From NCBI GenBank assembly GCA_013288575.1, contig JABDBO010000017.1, forward strand, positions 1-18,479: a DNA stretch of 18,479 nt, read 5' to 3'. Under the pieces are notes generated by a model. That model had not been told where the DNA came from, did no database searches, and saw only the letters and a program-made list of their open reading frames with translations. The DNA is from Alphaproteobacteria bacterium (GTDB lineage: Bacteria > Pseudomonadota > Alphaproteobacteria > Rickettsiales > 21-14-0-20-44-7). Positions 1-7,752 of this stretch are shown here, in pieces. Each line of letters begins with the position of its first letter. Positions within the stretch are counted from its first letter, which is position 1. The translations under genes and the position numbers were made by a program.

Positions 1-522
1 CGTGGCTTCTTCCCATGCCCTAATAAATTGATTCTTTCCTAACTCGGGAAATTTTTTTAGTGCAGCATCATAATATGAAAGACCATTATCTTTGGTTGAA
101 AACTTTGGTGCTTTAGGCTTCCCTTTCGATACATGAGATTTAAGCCATTTCGTACATTTTACCTCATTCAGATTACTTAATTTCGCACCCCTGTTGCTTT
201 TCTTAGCAGTGTCAAATTTTGCACTTAATTTTTCCTTCAATTCAAAGATTTTATCTTTATTTAAAAGTTTCAAATTCGCATTTGTAAAACGCATATCCCC
301 GTTAGACGCTACTCTCGGCTCTGACTCCTTTATTAGCTTTATACACTTATGTTCGGCCTCTAATTTTCTAAGGATATTATTTAAATCTTGAAAAGATAGG
401 TTCTCGCTTAAATTCTTTAGTGCTAAATCCACATAGAGATCGGAGTCTGGTCTAATGGAAAACTGGTCAATAATATGATCCAAAACGCTAAGAATTTTTC
501 TATCTGCAATGTTACTCGTCAT
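1..522 (-). CDS. Unknown protein coupled to integrase (3' part outside window)
   Basis: An open frame starts at ATG 522-520 and stays open to the left edge, giving 174 visible residues. The ATG lies one base after the integrase TAA (524-526), so the two are almost certainly co-transcribed and translationally coupled. The protein is Lys-rich and has no signal peptide or membrane helix that I can see. The N-terminal part (about residues 1-60) is helical and Leu-rich. The end of the visible part reads YYDAALKKFPELGKNQFIRA and then a Trp. From memory, this resembles the C-terminal pattern of short alphaproteobacterial prophage and plasmid proteins (aromatic, Ala, Lys-Phe-Pro, then Ala-Trp), but that is not a function. 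I do not recognise the family. As it is inside the probable mobile element, it may be an accessory or regulatory gene of that element. The reading frame is clear; the function is unknown. Confidence 0.7.
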   Translation of the reverse strand, partial: MTSNIADRKILSVLDHIIDQFSIRPDSDLYVDLALKNLSENLSFQDLNNILRKLEAEHKCIKLIKESEPRVASNGDMRFTNANLKLLNKDKIFELKEKLSAKFDTAKKSNRGAKLSNLNEVKCTKWLKSHVSKGKPKAPKFSTKDNGLSYYDAALKKFPELGKNQFIRAWEEAT

Positions 523-523
523 C

Positions 524-1576
524 TTAACCAAAGATCTTTTTATTCATTTTTTCCACCACACTAGCGGTATGCGCTTCGCTTAAGTGGGCATAACGCTTTA
601 CCATCTGCAATGTTTTGTGGCCTAAAACATCCGCTATCTCTGTTAAACTTGCGCTGTTCATAGCTAGATATGAGGCGGCACTATGCCGCAGGTCATGGAA
701 TCTAAAATTTTCCAGATAAGCATTTTTGATAACGGTTTCCCAAGCAGTCCTTATATCTATGGGCAGACTAGTGGCGGCGCTTTGGAAAACATAAATATTA
801 CTAGCCTTAACTTTATCGAGTTGGTCAATTAGTTCTCTTGCATAGCCTCGAAGCGGAGCAGAGCGCCTTTCGTCATTTTTGGTTTCGTGAAAAGTTATCT
901 GACCTTTCTTTAGGTTAACATCATCCCATTTCAAATTTAAAATTTCCGCCTTTCTTGCTCCAGTACTTAGAGCTAGCACAACAACTGGAAGTAAATATTC
1001 ATTTTGACTTTTCTTACATTCAGTCAATAAAGCTTCTCTTTCGTTGTCGGATAAAAATCTGACCCGGCCTCGCGGCTCTTTTATTTTAGCAACTTTTCGA
1101 ACCGGATTTACTTCTAGCCATTCAAATTGATTTATTGCTACCGTAAACACATGCCCAAGCGCGGTAGTGTAGCGGTTAGCGGTAGCTGTGCCTATTTCTC
1201 TACCAAATTGATTTTTACTGCCTATAAGCTTGCTGCGGGTTTCGGCGATTTTGGGCGCTGTTATGTCTGATAAAGTGTAAGCACCTAATTCATTCTTCCA
1301 AAATTTTAGATAATGATTTTGATTTTCAATGCCTTGCTTATGTTTAAGCACTTCCTTCTCATATTTTTCTATAAGTTCTTTTAAAGTACGTTTTTTTGCA
1401 TCAAAGTTTTTAAAATATCTGCCTTGCCGGATTTCTGTTTCTGTTTGTTGAATCCAAATTTTTGCGTCCGTTAGCCGCTCAAACGTTGCGCTGAGGGCTG
1501 GCTTACCTTTAAGCCTGATTTTAGCTCTGTAGGTAATAGAGCCGTTATTTAATTCTCTTTTTTCAATCGATGCCAT
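524..1576 (-). CDS. Tyrosine recombinase / phage-type integrase
   Basis: This 350-residue protein has the layout of a tyrosine site-specific recombinase. Residues 1-55 form an arm-binding-like N-terminus, about 60-165 a SAM-like core-binding domain, and about 170-345 the catalytic domain. The catalytic set is visible: R208 in STGARKAEIL, K233 in the TKND turn, H294 and R297 in FRFHDLRH, H320 in VLGH, and the nucleophile Y329 in KRYAHL. It appears intact. It lies about 300 bp from the 3' end of tRNA-fMet and in the same orientation, the usual arrangement for an element integrated into a tRNA gene. The next gene starts one base after its stop. The start ATG (1576-1574) has no strong Shine-Dalgarno sequence. 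A candidate -10 (TGTAAT on the minus strand, 1594-1589) lies just upstream, with two direct repeats over the -35 zone. Family assignment is firm; target site and element type are inferred. Confidence 0.93.
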   Translation of the reverse strand: MASIEKRELNNGSITYRAKIRLKGKPALSATFERLTDAKIWIQQTETEIRQGRYFKNFDAKKRTLKELIEKYEKEVLKHKQGIENQNHYLKFWKNELGAYTLSDITAPKIAETRSKLIGSKNQFGREIGTATANRYTTALGHVFTVAINQFEWLEVNPVRKVAKIKEPRGRVRFLSDNEREALLTECKKSQNEYLLPVVVLALSTGARKAEILNLKWDDVNLKKGQITFHETKNDERRSAPLRGYARELIDQLDKVKASNIYVFQSAATSLPIDIRTAWETVIKNAYLENFRFHDLRHSAASYLAMNSASLTEIADVLGHKTLQMVKRYAHLSEAHTASVVEKMNKKIFG

Positions 1577-1588
1577 AAGTCACGGCAG

Positions 1589-1594
1589 ATTACA
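1589..1594 (-). promoter_or_regulatory. Candidate -10 box of the integrase promoter
   Basis: On the minus strand this reads TGTAAT, five of six bases of the consensus, 13 bp before the integrase ATG. A TTGCAA 15 bp upstream and a TTGTTG 18 bp upstream are both imperfect -35 candidates. The two 14-bp direct repeats at 1597-1610 and 1617-1630 cover this zone, so a protein bound there would be placed to repress integrase. Confidence 0.35.
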
Positions 1595-1596
1595 GT

Positions 1597-1812
1597 AAGT
1601 AACTGCACGTTGCAACAAGTAATAGCACGTCAGGCTATTAAACTTATGCCAATATTGCAATATATCAATAATTATCAATATTATAGCTTGGCAAGTTTGT
1701 TATCGTGGGACACTTGTGGGGCAGTATCGAGACAAATGTGCTTATATTGCATAGATTATATTGCTGTGATTTGTGGCTGTTTGTTAAATATAAGTGTCCC
1801 GCCAGTGTCCCA
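1597..1812. repeat. Cluster of short direct and inverted repeats between int and tRNA-fMet
   Basis: Four sets of sites are packed here. (1) AAGTAAnnGCACGT occurs at 1597-1610 and 1617-1630, 20 bp apart, differing at two bases. (2) ATATTGCAATAT at 1652-1663 is a perfect 12-bp palindrome. (3) TATCAATA occurs at 1663-1670 and 1673-1680, exactly 10 bp apart. (4) GGGACACT occurs once on the plus strand (within 1706-1715) and twice on the minus strand (within 1792-1801 and 1804-1812). Multiple short arm-type sites plus AT-rich bends are typical of the attachment region that a tyrosine integrase and its directionality factor bind. The assignment as arm sites is inference; the repeats themselves are plain. 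Confidence 0.6.
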
Positions 1813-1831
1813 TTTGGAATTTTGGGCAAAG

Positions 1832-1852
1832 AAAAACCCGCTCGAAAGCGGG
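1832..1852 (-). terminator. Rho-independent terminator downstream of tRNA-fMet
   Basis: On the minus strand CCCGCT (1852-1847) pairs with AGCGGG (1842-1837) around a 4-base loop and is followed directly by five T residues. It lies 20 bp past the tRNA CCA end, so it would end the tRNA transcript and insulate it from the integrase gene. Confidence 0.85.
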
Positions 1853-1871
1853 CTAACTTCTTGTATTGTCT

Positions 1872-1948
<77 letters not shown>

Positions 1949-1960
1949 CCACCAAAAATA

Positions 1961-2023
1961 AGAAGTATGAATGATGAAATATGAAGTAAAAACTTCATCC
2001 TTTATCTTTCTTCCTTCATCCTT
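1961..2023. repeat. Imperfect palindrome built from iterated TGAA / TTCATC words
   Basis: The left half repeats words like GAAGTATGAATGATGAA. It is followed by a 7-bp perfect hairpin ATGAAGT (1981-1987) / ACTTCAT (1992-1998), then a right half of TTCATCC-type words, the complement of the left half. It fills the gap between tRNA-fMet and the aminotransferase. The tRNA promoter must lie in or next to it; CATACT on the minus strand near 1970 is a weak -10 candidate. Two other spacers, at 9801 and 14226, have the same style. Confidence 0.5.
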
Positions 2024-2073
2024 AAAAAGGACGCGGATATTGCCAACAAACCCGCCAGATTGCAAGCGCTAAA

Positions 2074-3363
2074 TTAGGCCGCTACGGTTTTCAGCCGGGC
2101 GACAATTTTTTCCAACACTTTGCGATGGTTACTGAATGACACCCTCACCCAACCTTTTTTGGTATCAACGCCAAAGCTGCAGGCCGGCACAACTGCCACC
2201 CCCATTTTTTCCGGCTGGCCGAAACCAAACATCAATGCCATCGCAATATCAACATCATTCTGAATAATCTTGCGCTCACTGTTATAAGCCCTGGCTGATT
2301 CTACCGGCATTCTTTGCCCAATCATCTTGCTCAAATCCGCCAGCAAATAGAAGCCGCCGCCTGGCCTTACTTTTTGCGCGACAATTCCCAATTTCTCAAA
2401 TTCATCGCAAATATATTCCGCATTATCTGCGTAATATTCGCTAATCGCACCTTTCTTTTCCGCCGACATATTCTCCATCGCTGCCGACATCCCGGCCTGC
2501 ACAATTAGTGGGCAATTCCCTACCAAGCGGCTCTGAAATTCGATCAAATGCGGCATATATTTTTTCGGCACTCTCTGCACGGCCAATCTTTCACCCGACA
2601 AGCCCAGCGCTTTCGTTCCAGAACGTAGCAATATAATCCTGTCTTTTAAATGCGGCGCTGCATGCAACAGCGAAATTTCAAAATTCTTATCGAATACAAC
2701 TTCTGCAAAAGCCTCATCCAAAATTATCGGCACATCATATTTTTCCAATACCGGCACAATTTCCAGCCAATCTTTTTTATGCATCAAATTACCCAGCGGA
2801 TTACCGGGAATGCAAAATAAAAACGCTCCCAAATACGAGCATGATTTTAAAGATTTCTCCAACGCCGCGCGCGTAATTCTATAGCCTGGCTCGTCCAAAA
2901 TATTCACCGGATGCAATTTCGAACCCTGCTTGTGGTAAAGTGACGCAATAATATCATGATTCGCATACCACGGGCTTGGTGTTGCAATTAGCGCGCCCGG
3001 TGTAATTTTCTCAATCAAATTAAACGCCGCCGCTAAGCCAAATTGCCCGCCGGTAGTAAACATTATCTCTTCCGGATCAAATTCAATTTCATATTCATTT
3101 TTTAAGCCGGCAACCACCCGCTCGCGATATTTCATTTCGCCATTGACTGATTTTCCATAAAGCCCCACATGGCGGTTTTCTTTTAAGCGATCAATGAACC
3201 TTTCCATCGCATTAACCGCATCCTCATCTGCCGGAAACGATGGCCTGCCACGTCCGCCATCTGCCATATCCCAGCCATTATCCTCAAGGAAACTCGCCCA
3301 TTCATGCGAAAACTGCGTGATGGTTAAAACTGAACCGGAACTGCCATCTGGTCTGAGTAACAT
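2074..3363 (-). CDS. PLP-dependent aminotransferase, class I/II
   Basis: A 429-residue fold-type I aminotransferase, cytosolic. Visible landmarks are GGQFGL at 105-110 (PLP phosphate contact), W132-Y133 stacking on the ring, N188 in PGNPLG, D216 in ILDEAF (pyridine nitrogen), K251 in SGTKALGLSGERLA (Schiff-base lysine), R259, and R407 in WVRVSF (substrate carboxylate). The Tyr often found three residues after the conserved Asp is not present (DEAF). The first ATG (3363) is preceded by an in-frame TGA only five codons upstream, so the start is well bounded, though there is no Shine-Dalgarno sequence. The substrate cannot be told from sequence; there are no neighbouring biosynthetic genes. It is transcribed away from the secreted-protein gene, with a good promoter between them. 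Family certain, substrate unknown. Confidence 0.9.
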   Translation of the reverse strand: MLLRPDGSSGSVLTITQFSHEWASFLEDNGWDMADGGRGRPSFPADEDAVNAMERFIDRLKENRHVGLYGKSVNGEMKYRERVVAGLKNEYEIEFDPEEIMFTTGGQFGLAAAFNLIEKITPGALIATPSPWYANHDIIASLYHKQGSKLHPVNILDEPGYRITRAALEKSLKSCSYLGAFLFCIPGNPLGNLMHKKDWLEIVPVLEKYDVPIILDEAFAEVVFDKNFEISLLHAAPHLKDRIILLRSGTKALGLSGERLAVQRVPKKYMPHLIEFQSRLVGNCPLIVQAGMSAAMENMSAEKKGAISEYYADNAEYICDEFEKLGIVAQKVRPGGGFYLLADLSKMIGQRMPVESARAYNSERKIIQNDVDIAMALMFGFGQPEKMGVAVVPACSFGVDTKKGWVRVSFSNHRKVLEKIVARLKTVAA

Positions 3364-3404
3364 GACATTAAAAAATCATATGAATTTATATGCGCTGGCT
3401 TGTT

Positions 3405-3432
3405 TTTATAGCCATTTCATGCTATTTGTCCA
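3405..3432 (-). promoter_or_regulatory. Promoter for the aminotransferase gene
   Basis: On the minus strand TGGACA (3432-3427, five of six to consensus) and TATAAA (3410-3405, five of six) are separated by 16 bp. Transcription would begin near 3398, leaving a leader of about 35 bases. Confidence 0.55.
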
Positions 3433-3457
3433 TTAATCAAATATTACCGGAGAAACC

Positions 3458-4330
3458 ATGAAAAGTTTAAAATTATTACTCGCTCTGTCTTTAATCGGTT
3501 ATTCAATCGGTTATCCTCTTGCTGCCAATGCTGAAATCACTATTGATGACCAGCATAATATTTCTTTCACCGGCCCTAAAAATGCCGCACTTTCCATTGC
3601 TGCTGATGGCTCAGTTTCCGTAAACGGCACAGTTGTTCACAAATGCGATGGTTCTGAAAATGATAAAGTAACAAAAACCAAAACCGCGACAGTCACTTGC
3701 GATTCTAATTATGTAACAGTGCGTGATCACGCTGGTAACGAACTCTCGCGCTTCAGCTCATATACGATGTCAACTGATAGCGCCCACAACACCGACCGCA
3801 AACTTTATGATCCGGCAATTGCCCAAATCGGTTCCGGCACAACTGGCGCTGCTGCTTTAAACCAAACTCAATCCACAACTATTGAAACCAAAAAAGAAGT
3901 GGTTCAGAAAAAGGTTACCTCTTATCAAGTGCAAGAGGCAAAACCTGCCAATGTGAGTGAGAAAAATTATACGCCAAAACTTGGAACTGAAGCTGAGAGA
4001 ACGCCGTCTGTCACTAAATATAACACGCCAGCTGATAGCGCTTCTGACCGTGCTGAGCGCGAAGCTGCAAAAGCCAATGCAAAAATAAATTCAGCTTCTG
4101 AGGCTGCGAAAGCAACACCGGATGAAGTGATTATTGATAGCAATGAGAGACCAGTCGAAACCGTGGAAAAAACTACCACCACAACTACTGCTATCCCAAC
4201 ACCAGATGCAGCCGCGCAAGGCATATCACCAACCACTAAAACTGATACTACTACTCAAGTGATTGCACCGGCTGACCAAATCCCAAGCGCTGGCAGTTCA
4301 ATTCTGCAAAACCCGGGCGTGGGTAATTAA
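3458..4330 (+). CDS. Secreted Thr/Glu/Ala-rich protein of unknown function
   Basis: A 290-residue protein with a clear Sec signal peptide: MKSLK, a hydrophobic core, and an AxA site ending at A25 (LAANA, then EITID). Residues 26-100 look like a compact beta-rich domain with two cysteines, C63 and C81, that could form a periplasmic disulfide. From about 120 to the end it is low-complexity and disordered, with Lys/Glu-rich and Thr-runs (six Thr near 239-244) and no membrane anchor. The start is supported by GGAG five bases before ATG. It is divergent from the aminotransferase and followed by a palindromic repeat. I do not recognise the family. Export to periplasm or outside is inferred from the signal peptide. 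Confidence 0.85.
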   Translation: MKSLKLLLALSLIGYSIGYPLAANAEITIDDQHNISFTGPKNAALSIAADGSVSVNGTVVHKCDGSENDKVTKTKTATVTCDSNYVTVRDHAGNELSRFSSYTMSTDSAHNTDRKLYDPAIAQIGSGTTGAAALNQTQSTTIETKKEVVQKKVTSYQVQEAKPANVSEKNYTPKLGTEAERTPSVTKYNTPADSASDRAEREAAKANAKINSASEAAKATPDEVIIDSNERPVETVEKTTTTTTAIPTPDAAAQGISPTTKTDTTTQVIAPADQIPSAGSSILQNPGVGN

Positions 4331-4345
4331 TAAAACACATAACTG

Positions 4346-4477
4346 TCATCCTCGTGATTTTTGTCAGGAGACAAAAATACACGCGGATCCAGTAGAAAAA
4401 GGCAGAAGGCTTTTTCTACTTCCTGCAACGCAGGAACTTCACAAACCTGGATCCTCGGATCAAGTCCGAGGATGACA
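4346..4477. repeat. Nested palindromic repeat, copy 1 (cloverleaf-like)
   Basis: Outer arms TGTCATCCTCG (4346-4356) and CGAGGATGACA (4467-4477) are perfect 11-bp inverted repeats. Inside are GGATCCAG (4385-4392) / CTGGATCC (4447-4454) and four hairpins: TTTTTGTC/GACAAAAA (4360-4367, 4372-4379), an 11-bp AGTAGAAAAAG/CTTTTTCTACT (4391-4401, 4410-4420), TTCCTGC/GCAGGAA (4420-4426, 4430-4436) and CCTCGGA/TCCGAGG (4453-4459, 4465-4471). Some arms compete with each other. It may also terminate the upstream gene. Confidence 0.85.
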
Positions 4478-4500
4478 ATGAGTTTAATTTATTCTATTAA
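4472..4500 (+). promoter_or_regulatory. Promoter for the GNAT gene; -35 lies in the repeat end
   Basis: ATGACA (4472-4477, five of six) and TATTAA (4495-4500, four of six) are 17 bp apart. The ATG follows six bases after the -10, where transcription should start, so the mRNA would be leaderless. The -35 box consists of the last bases of the palindromic repeat. Confidence 0.45.
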
Positions 4501-4506
4501 TCAACC

Positions 4507-4938
4507 ATGCCGCAAATCCTCCATATCCCGCATAGCCATAAGCTGTACCCGAACCTGCTCGCACTCCGCCAACTCATTTTGCGCGACCCATTAGGCATGA
4601 CATTTTCTGCGACTGAATTAGAGCAAGATAAGCAAATGTCATATTTCATCTACTACGATAATGATGAAATCCTCGGCACAGTTTCGCTCGAAATTCTCTC
4701 GCCCAAAAAAGGTCAGCTCCGCCAAATGGCCGTGCATGATAAAACTCAAGGCAAAGGTGTGGGCCGCCAAATAGTCACCGCGCTCGAAAATCATTCGCGC
4801 GAAATCGGCCTAACCGAAATCCACCTAGATTCCCGCTACCCTGCCCGCGGCTTTTACGCCAAACTTGGCTACACCGAATACGGCGATATCTATGATAAAA
4901 TCGGCATCAAGCATATCAATATGAAGAAATCACTTTAA
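4507..4938 (+). CDS. GNAT-family N-acetyltransferase
   Basis: A 143-residue protein with the Gcn5-related acetyltransferase fold. Motif A is present: LRQMAVHDKTQGKGVGRQIV (residues 71-90), with the acetyl-CoA pyrophosphate loop Q81-GKGVG-86. ARGFYAKLGY (113-122) is the typical motif B end of the family, with the Tyr often acting as general acid. The acceptor substrate cannot be predicted. The length is normal for a single-domain GNAT. There is no Shine-Dalgarno sequence before the ATG, and the promoter geometry predicts a leaderless transcript. It stands between an intergenic repeat and a small membrane protein 30 bp downstream on the same strand; the two may be co-transcribed. Confidence 0.88.
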   Translation: MPQILHIPHSHKLYPNLLALRQLILRDPLGMTFSATELEQDKQMSYFIYYDNDEILGTVSLEILSPKKGQLRQMAVHDKTQGKGVGRQIVTALENHSREIGLTEIHLDSRYPARGFYAKLGYTEYGDIYDKIGIKHINMKKSL

Positions 4939-4968
4939 TATTCTGCTTTTTTCTGATTTCATACCCTC

Positions 4969-5553
4969 ATGGCCAAGCTCATTCTCCCAGCAACATCTGC
5001 ATCTACCGATTCAATCCCTTCTCTGCCAATAGAATTCCATACCAAAAAAAGCCGTATATTAGTCATGATTTTTGGCATGGGTATTCTTGATGCCATTTGC
5101 ATATTCACATTCTTAAGCGGCAAAGCGCCAATACACGGCAGCAAAAACGGCATAATTTTTGGCATAGTCCTAACAAGTTTAGGTATGTTTTTAGGTATAG
5201 TGAACCTATTTAGAAAGCAGCTGCTTTTTAGACTCACCGAGCAAGGAATTGATGACATGAGCGGTAAATTAATGGTCACCTGGCCAGAAATAAAGGATGC
5301 AAGCCTTTCTGCACTGGTGAATTTTGATCTTGATAATATTAAAATTAACCAACTTAAGACTCGTGAATCACTGGTATTAGTTAGCCTTAAAGAGCCAGAA
5401 AAATTTTTAGCGCAAAACCATAAACTTACCTATAAACTTTATATGACGCAATTTGGCACGCCAATCATTCTGCGTCCGCGCAACTCTGGTATATCAGCAC
5501 AAACATTGGTTGACTGGATAAACCATTTTGCTGCCAAAAATAGTGCCGCATAA
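4969..5553 (+). CDS. Two-helix membrane protein, STM3941-like
   Basis: A 194-residue protein with two membrane segments, about residues 29-50 (LVMIFGMGILDAICIFTFL) and 61-81 (GIIFGIVLTSLGMFLGIVNLF). A cytosolic C-terminal domain follows. The C-terminal pattern, with LTEQGIDD, a WPEI step, KEPEKFL and FGTPIIL, matches my memory of the STM3941 family of small bacterial membrane proteins, whose role is not known. There is no Shine-Dalgarno sequence ahead of ATG 4969. It lies 30 bp after the GNAT gene and 46 bp before thrS on the same strand. The family match is from recall and moderate; the topology is clear. Confidence 0.72.
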   Translation: MAKLILPATSASTDSIPSLPIEFHTKKSRILVMIFGMGILDAICIFTFLSGKAPIHGSKNGIIFGIVLTSLGMFLGIVNLFRKQLLFRLTEQGIDDMSGKLMVTWPEIKDASLSALVNFDLDNIKINQLKTRESLVLVSLKEPEKFLAQNHKLTYKLYMTQFGTPIILRPRNSGISAQTLVDWINHFAAKNSAA

Positions 5554-5599
5554 AAATCCTCTTTAATTTTCCCCATTTTGCCTATATTCAATACCCATC

Positions 5600-7537
5600 A
5601 TGGTAAACATCACCCTCCCAGACGGCTCGGTTCGTCAATATGAAGGCGCAATTTCCGGCATGCAAGTTGCCGAAAGCATCGGCGCAGGCCTTGCCAAAGC
5701 TGCTCTGGCTGTCAAAGTTGATGGCAAACAGCAGGATATTTATCTCCCAATTGAAAAAGATGCTCACCTCCAAATCCTCACTGTCAAAGACGAAGAGGGA
5801 TTGGAAATCATGCGCCACACTTTAACCGCGCAAGTCTTGGCGCGCGCCGTGAAAGAAATGTGGCCAGATGCCAAACTCGCCATCGGCCCTACTATTAAAG
5901 ACGGTTTCTATTACGACATCGACATGGAGCACAAACTAACTCCCGATGATCTGCCAAAAATCGAAAAGAAAATGAATGAGATCATTGACCGCAATCAGAA
6001 AGTTGTGCGCGAACTGTGGGATAAGCACGAGGCGGAAAAATATTTCAAGGACATCGGCAACACTTATAAAGCCGATATCATCCACCGCGCACCTGATGGC
6101 AAAATCTCGCTATACAGACAAGGCGAAGGCGAAATTAATAAACCGACCGGACATTTCATGGACTTGTGCTTCGGCCCGCACATTGAACAAACCGGCAAAA
6201 TCTCTAAAGCCTTCAAACTTACAAAATTGGCCGGCGCTTACTGGCGTGGGGATTCCAACAATGCCCAGCTCCAACGCATCTACGGCACCATGTGGGCCAA
6301 TGAGAAAGACCTGAAAAGCTACCTCACCCGCATCGAAGAAGCCGAAAAGCGCGACCACCGCAAACTCGGCACCCAGCTAGATTTATTCCACATCCAGGAA
6401 GAAGCCACCGGCCAAGTTTTCTGGCACGATAAAGGCTGGACGCTCTATCGCCTACTGGAAAATTTCATCCGCGATAAAATCCGCCGCGAAGGCTACATCG
6501 AAGTAAAAACCCCTGTGCTAGTTGACCGCGTGCTGTGGGAAAAATCCGGCCACTGGGAAAAGTTCCGCGAGAACATGTTCACCATCGAAGCCGATGAAAA
6601 AACCCTCGCCGTAAAACCAATGAACTGCCCATGCCACGTGCAGATCTTCAACAAAAAAACCGTCAGCTACCGCGACCTGCCAATCCGCATGGCCGAATTC
6701 GGCAGCTGCTACCGTAATGAATCTGACGGCTCGCTACACGGCATCATGCGCCTCCGCGGTTTCGTGCAGGATGACGCGCACATCTTCTGCACCCCGGAAC
6801 AAATCACCGAAGAAGTCACCAAATTCTGTGAACTCTTAAAAACTACATACAAACAACTCGGTTTTGAAAACATCGTCGTAAAATTTTCTACCCGCCCCGA
6901 AAAGCGCGCTGGCACCGATGAAACTTGGGATAAAGCCGAAGCAGCATTAGCTGAAGCTTGTAAAGCCTCCAACCTCGCTTATGAAATCAATCCCGGCGAA
7001 GGCGCATTCTACGGCCCGAAACTCGAATTCACCGTTTTCGATAGCCTAGAGCGCGGCTGGCAATGCGGCACAATCCAGCTCGACTACGTCCTCCCAGAAC
7101 GCCTAGACGCCAACTACATCGGCGCCGACAACCAAAAACACCGCCCGGTAATGCTCCACCGCGCCGTCCTTGGCTCACTAGAGCGTTTCATCGGAATATT
7201 AATCGAACACCACGGCGGCGCCTTCCCGCTTTGGCTCGCCCCAGTGCAAGTTGTGCTCGCCACCATCGTTGATGACGCAATCGATTACGCTAAAGAAATC
7301 AAGCTTGAGATGGAAAAACACGGAATCCGCGTTGAACTAGACTTGCGCGGTGAACAAATCAGCTACAAAGTCCGCGAGCACTCTCACGCCAAAGTGCCGG
7401 CAATCATCGCACTCGGCAAACAAGAAGTAGAAAAACGCACTGTCGCCATCCGCCGCCTTGGCAGCCAAAAACAGGAATTTGTGGCGCTTGATGAGGCTTT
7501 GAAAGCACTGGCCCAAGAAGCAAAAACACCGGAATAA
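5600..7537 (+). CDS. thrS: Threonine--tRNA ligase
   Basis: A full-length 645-residue ThrRS, cytosolic, charging tRNA-Thr. Domains: TGS at 1-61, N2 editing domain at about 62-225, class II catalytic core at about 245-535, anticodon-binding domain at about 545-640. Zinc ligands are C343 (MNCPCH), H394 (DDAHIF) and H520 (MLHRA). The second editing motif is standard (C190 and H194 in DLCFGPH). The first is odd: after H73 the sequence is TLTAQ where E. coli has SCAH, so the second histidine is replaced by Gln with one extra residue. Position 345 is Cys where many enzymes have Gly. ATG 5600 has no Shine-Dalgarno sequence; TATATT at 5583-5588 is a -10 candidate that would give a very short leader. 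infC follows after 215 bp. Confidence 0.97.
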   Translation: MVNITLPDGSVRQYEGAISGMQVAESIGAGLAKAALAVKVDGKQQDIYLPIEKDAHLQILTVKDEEGLEIMRHTLTAQVLARAVKEMWPDAKLAIGPTIKDGFYYDIDMEHKLTPDDLPKIEKKMNEIIDRNQKVVRELWDKHEAEKYFKDIGNTYKADIIHRAPDGKISLYRQGEGEINKPTGHFMDLCFGPHIEQTGKISKAFKLTKLAGAYWRGDSNNAQLQRIYGTMWANEKDLKSYLTRIEEAEKRDHRKLGTQLDLFHIQEEATGQVFWHDKGWTLYRLLENFIRDKIRREGYIEVKTPVLVDRVLWEKSGHWEKFRENMFTIEADEKTLAVKPMNCPCHVQIFNKKTVSYRDLPIRMAEFGSCYRNESDGSLHGIMRLRGFVQDDAHIFCTPEQITEEVTKFCELLKTTYKQLGFENIVVKFSTRPEKRAGTDETWDKAEAALAEACKASNLAYEINPGEGAFYGPKLEFTVFDSLERGWQCGTIQLDYVLPERLDANYIGADNQKHRPVMLHRAVLGSLERFIGILIEHHGGAFPLWLAPVQVVLATIVDDAIDYAKEIKLEMEKHGIRVELDLRGEQISYKVREHSHAKVPAIIALGKQEVEKRTVAIRRLGSQKQEFVALDEALKALAQEAKTPE

Positions 7538-7600
7538 GCCCCTAAATCACAATTTCCCTTGCTAGCCCCTTAAAATTCCGCTAGTTTTCCTCCCCATGAC

Positions 7601-7665
7601 ACAGGCAAATAATATGTTTAATTCTTAATGCAGCGCTTGAATTCCAAGCCTTTCTGCCTGTTTTT
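7601..7665 (+). terminator. Possible terminator hairpin after thrS
   Basis: ACAGGCA (7601-7607) and TGCCTGT (7655-7661) are perfect inverted repeats. They enclose a smaller hairpin GCTTG/CAAGC (7635-7639, 7645-7649), and the outer arm runs into TTTTT. The loop is long, so it may instead be a leader structure of infC. A second weak stem, CTAGC/GCTAG (7562-7566, 7580-7584) followed by TTTT, lies just upstream. Confidence 0.3.
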
Positions 7666-7730
7666 CTCAAATAATGGCACTAAAAACCCAACAAATGCAG
7701 GGCGTAAACCTGTTTTTAACCAGATAAACC

Positions 7731-7736
7731 TATAAT
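7731..7736 (+). promoter_or_regulatory. -10 box of the infC promoter
   Basis: A perfect TATAAT with no good -35 box at normal spacing. Transcription would start near 7743, about 10 bases before ATG 7753 and 22 before ATC 7765. This suggests infC has its own promoter rather than depending only on thrS. Confidence 0.45.
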
Positions 7737-7752
7737 AAAAAATCAACCAACT

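Noticed and set aside
3967..4236. Minus-strand frame of 89 codons with a Val-run
   Set aside because: Antisense of the Thr-run in the secreted protein; composition is a product of the repeat codons.
4360..4436. CRISPR or tandem repeat array
   Set aside because: The repeats are inverted hairpins of different sequence, not evenly spaced direct repeats with spacers.
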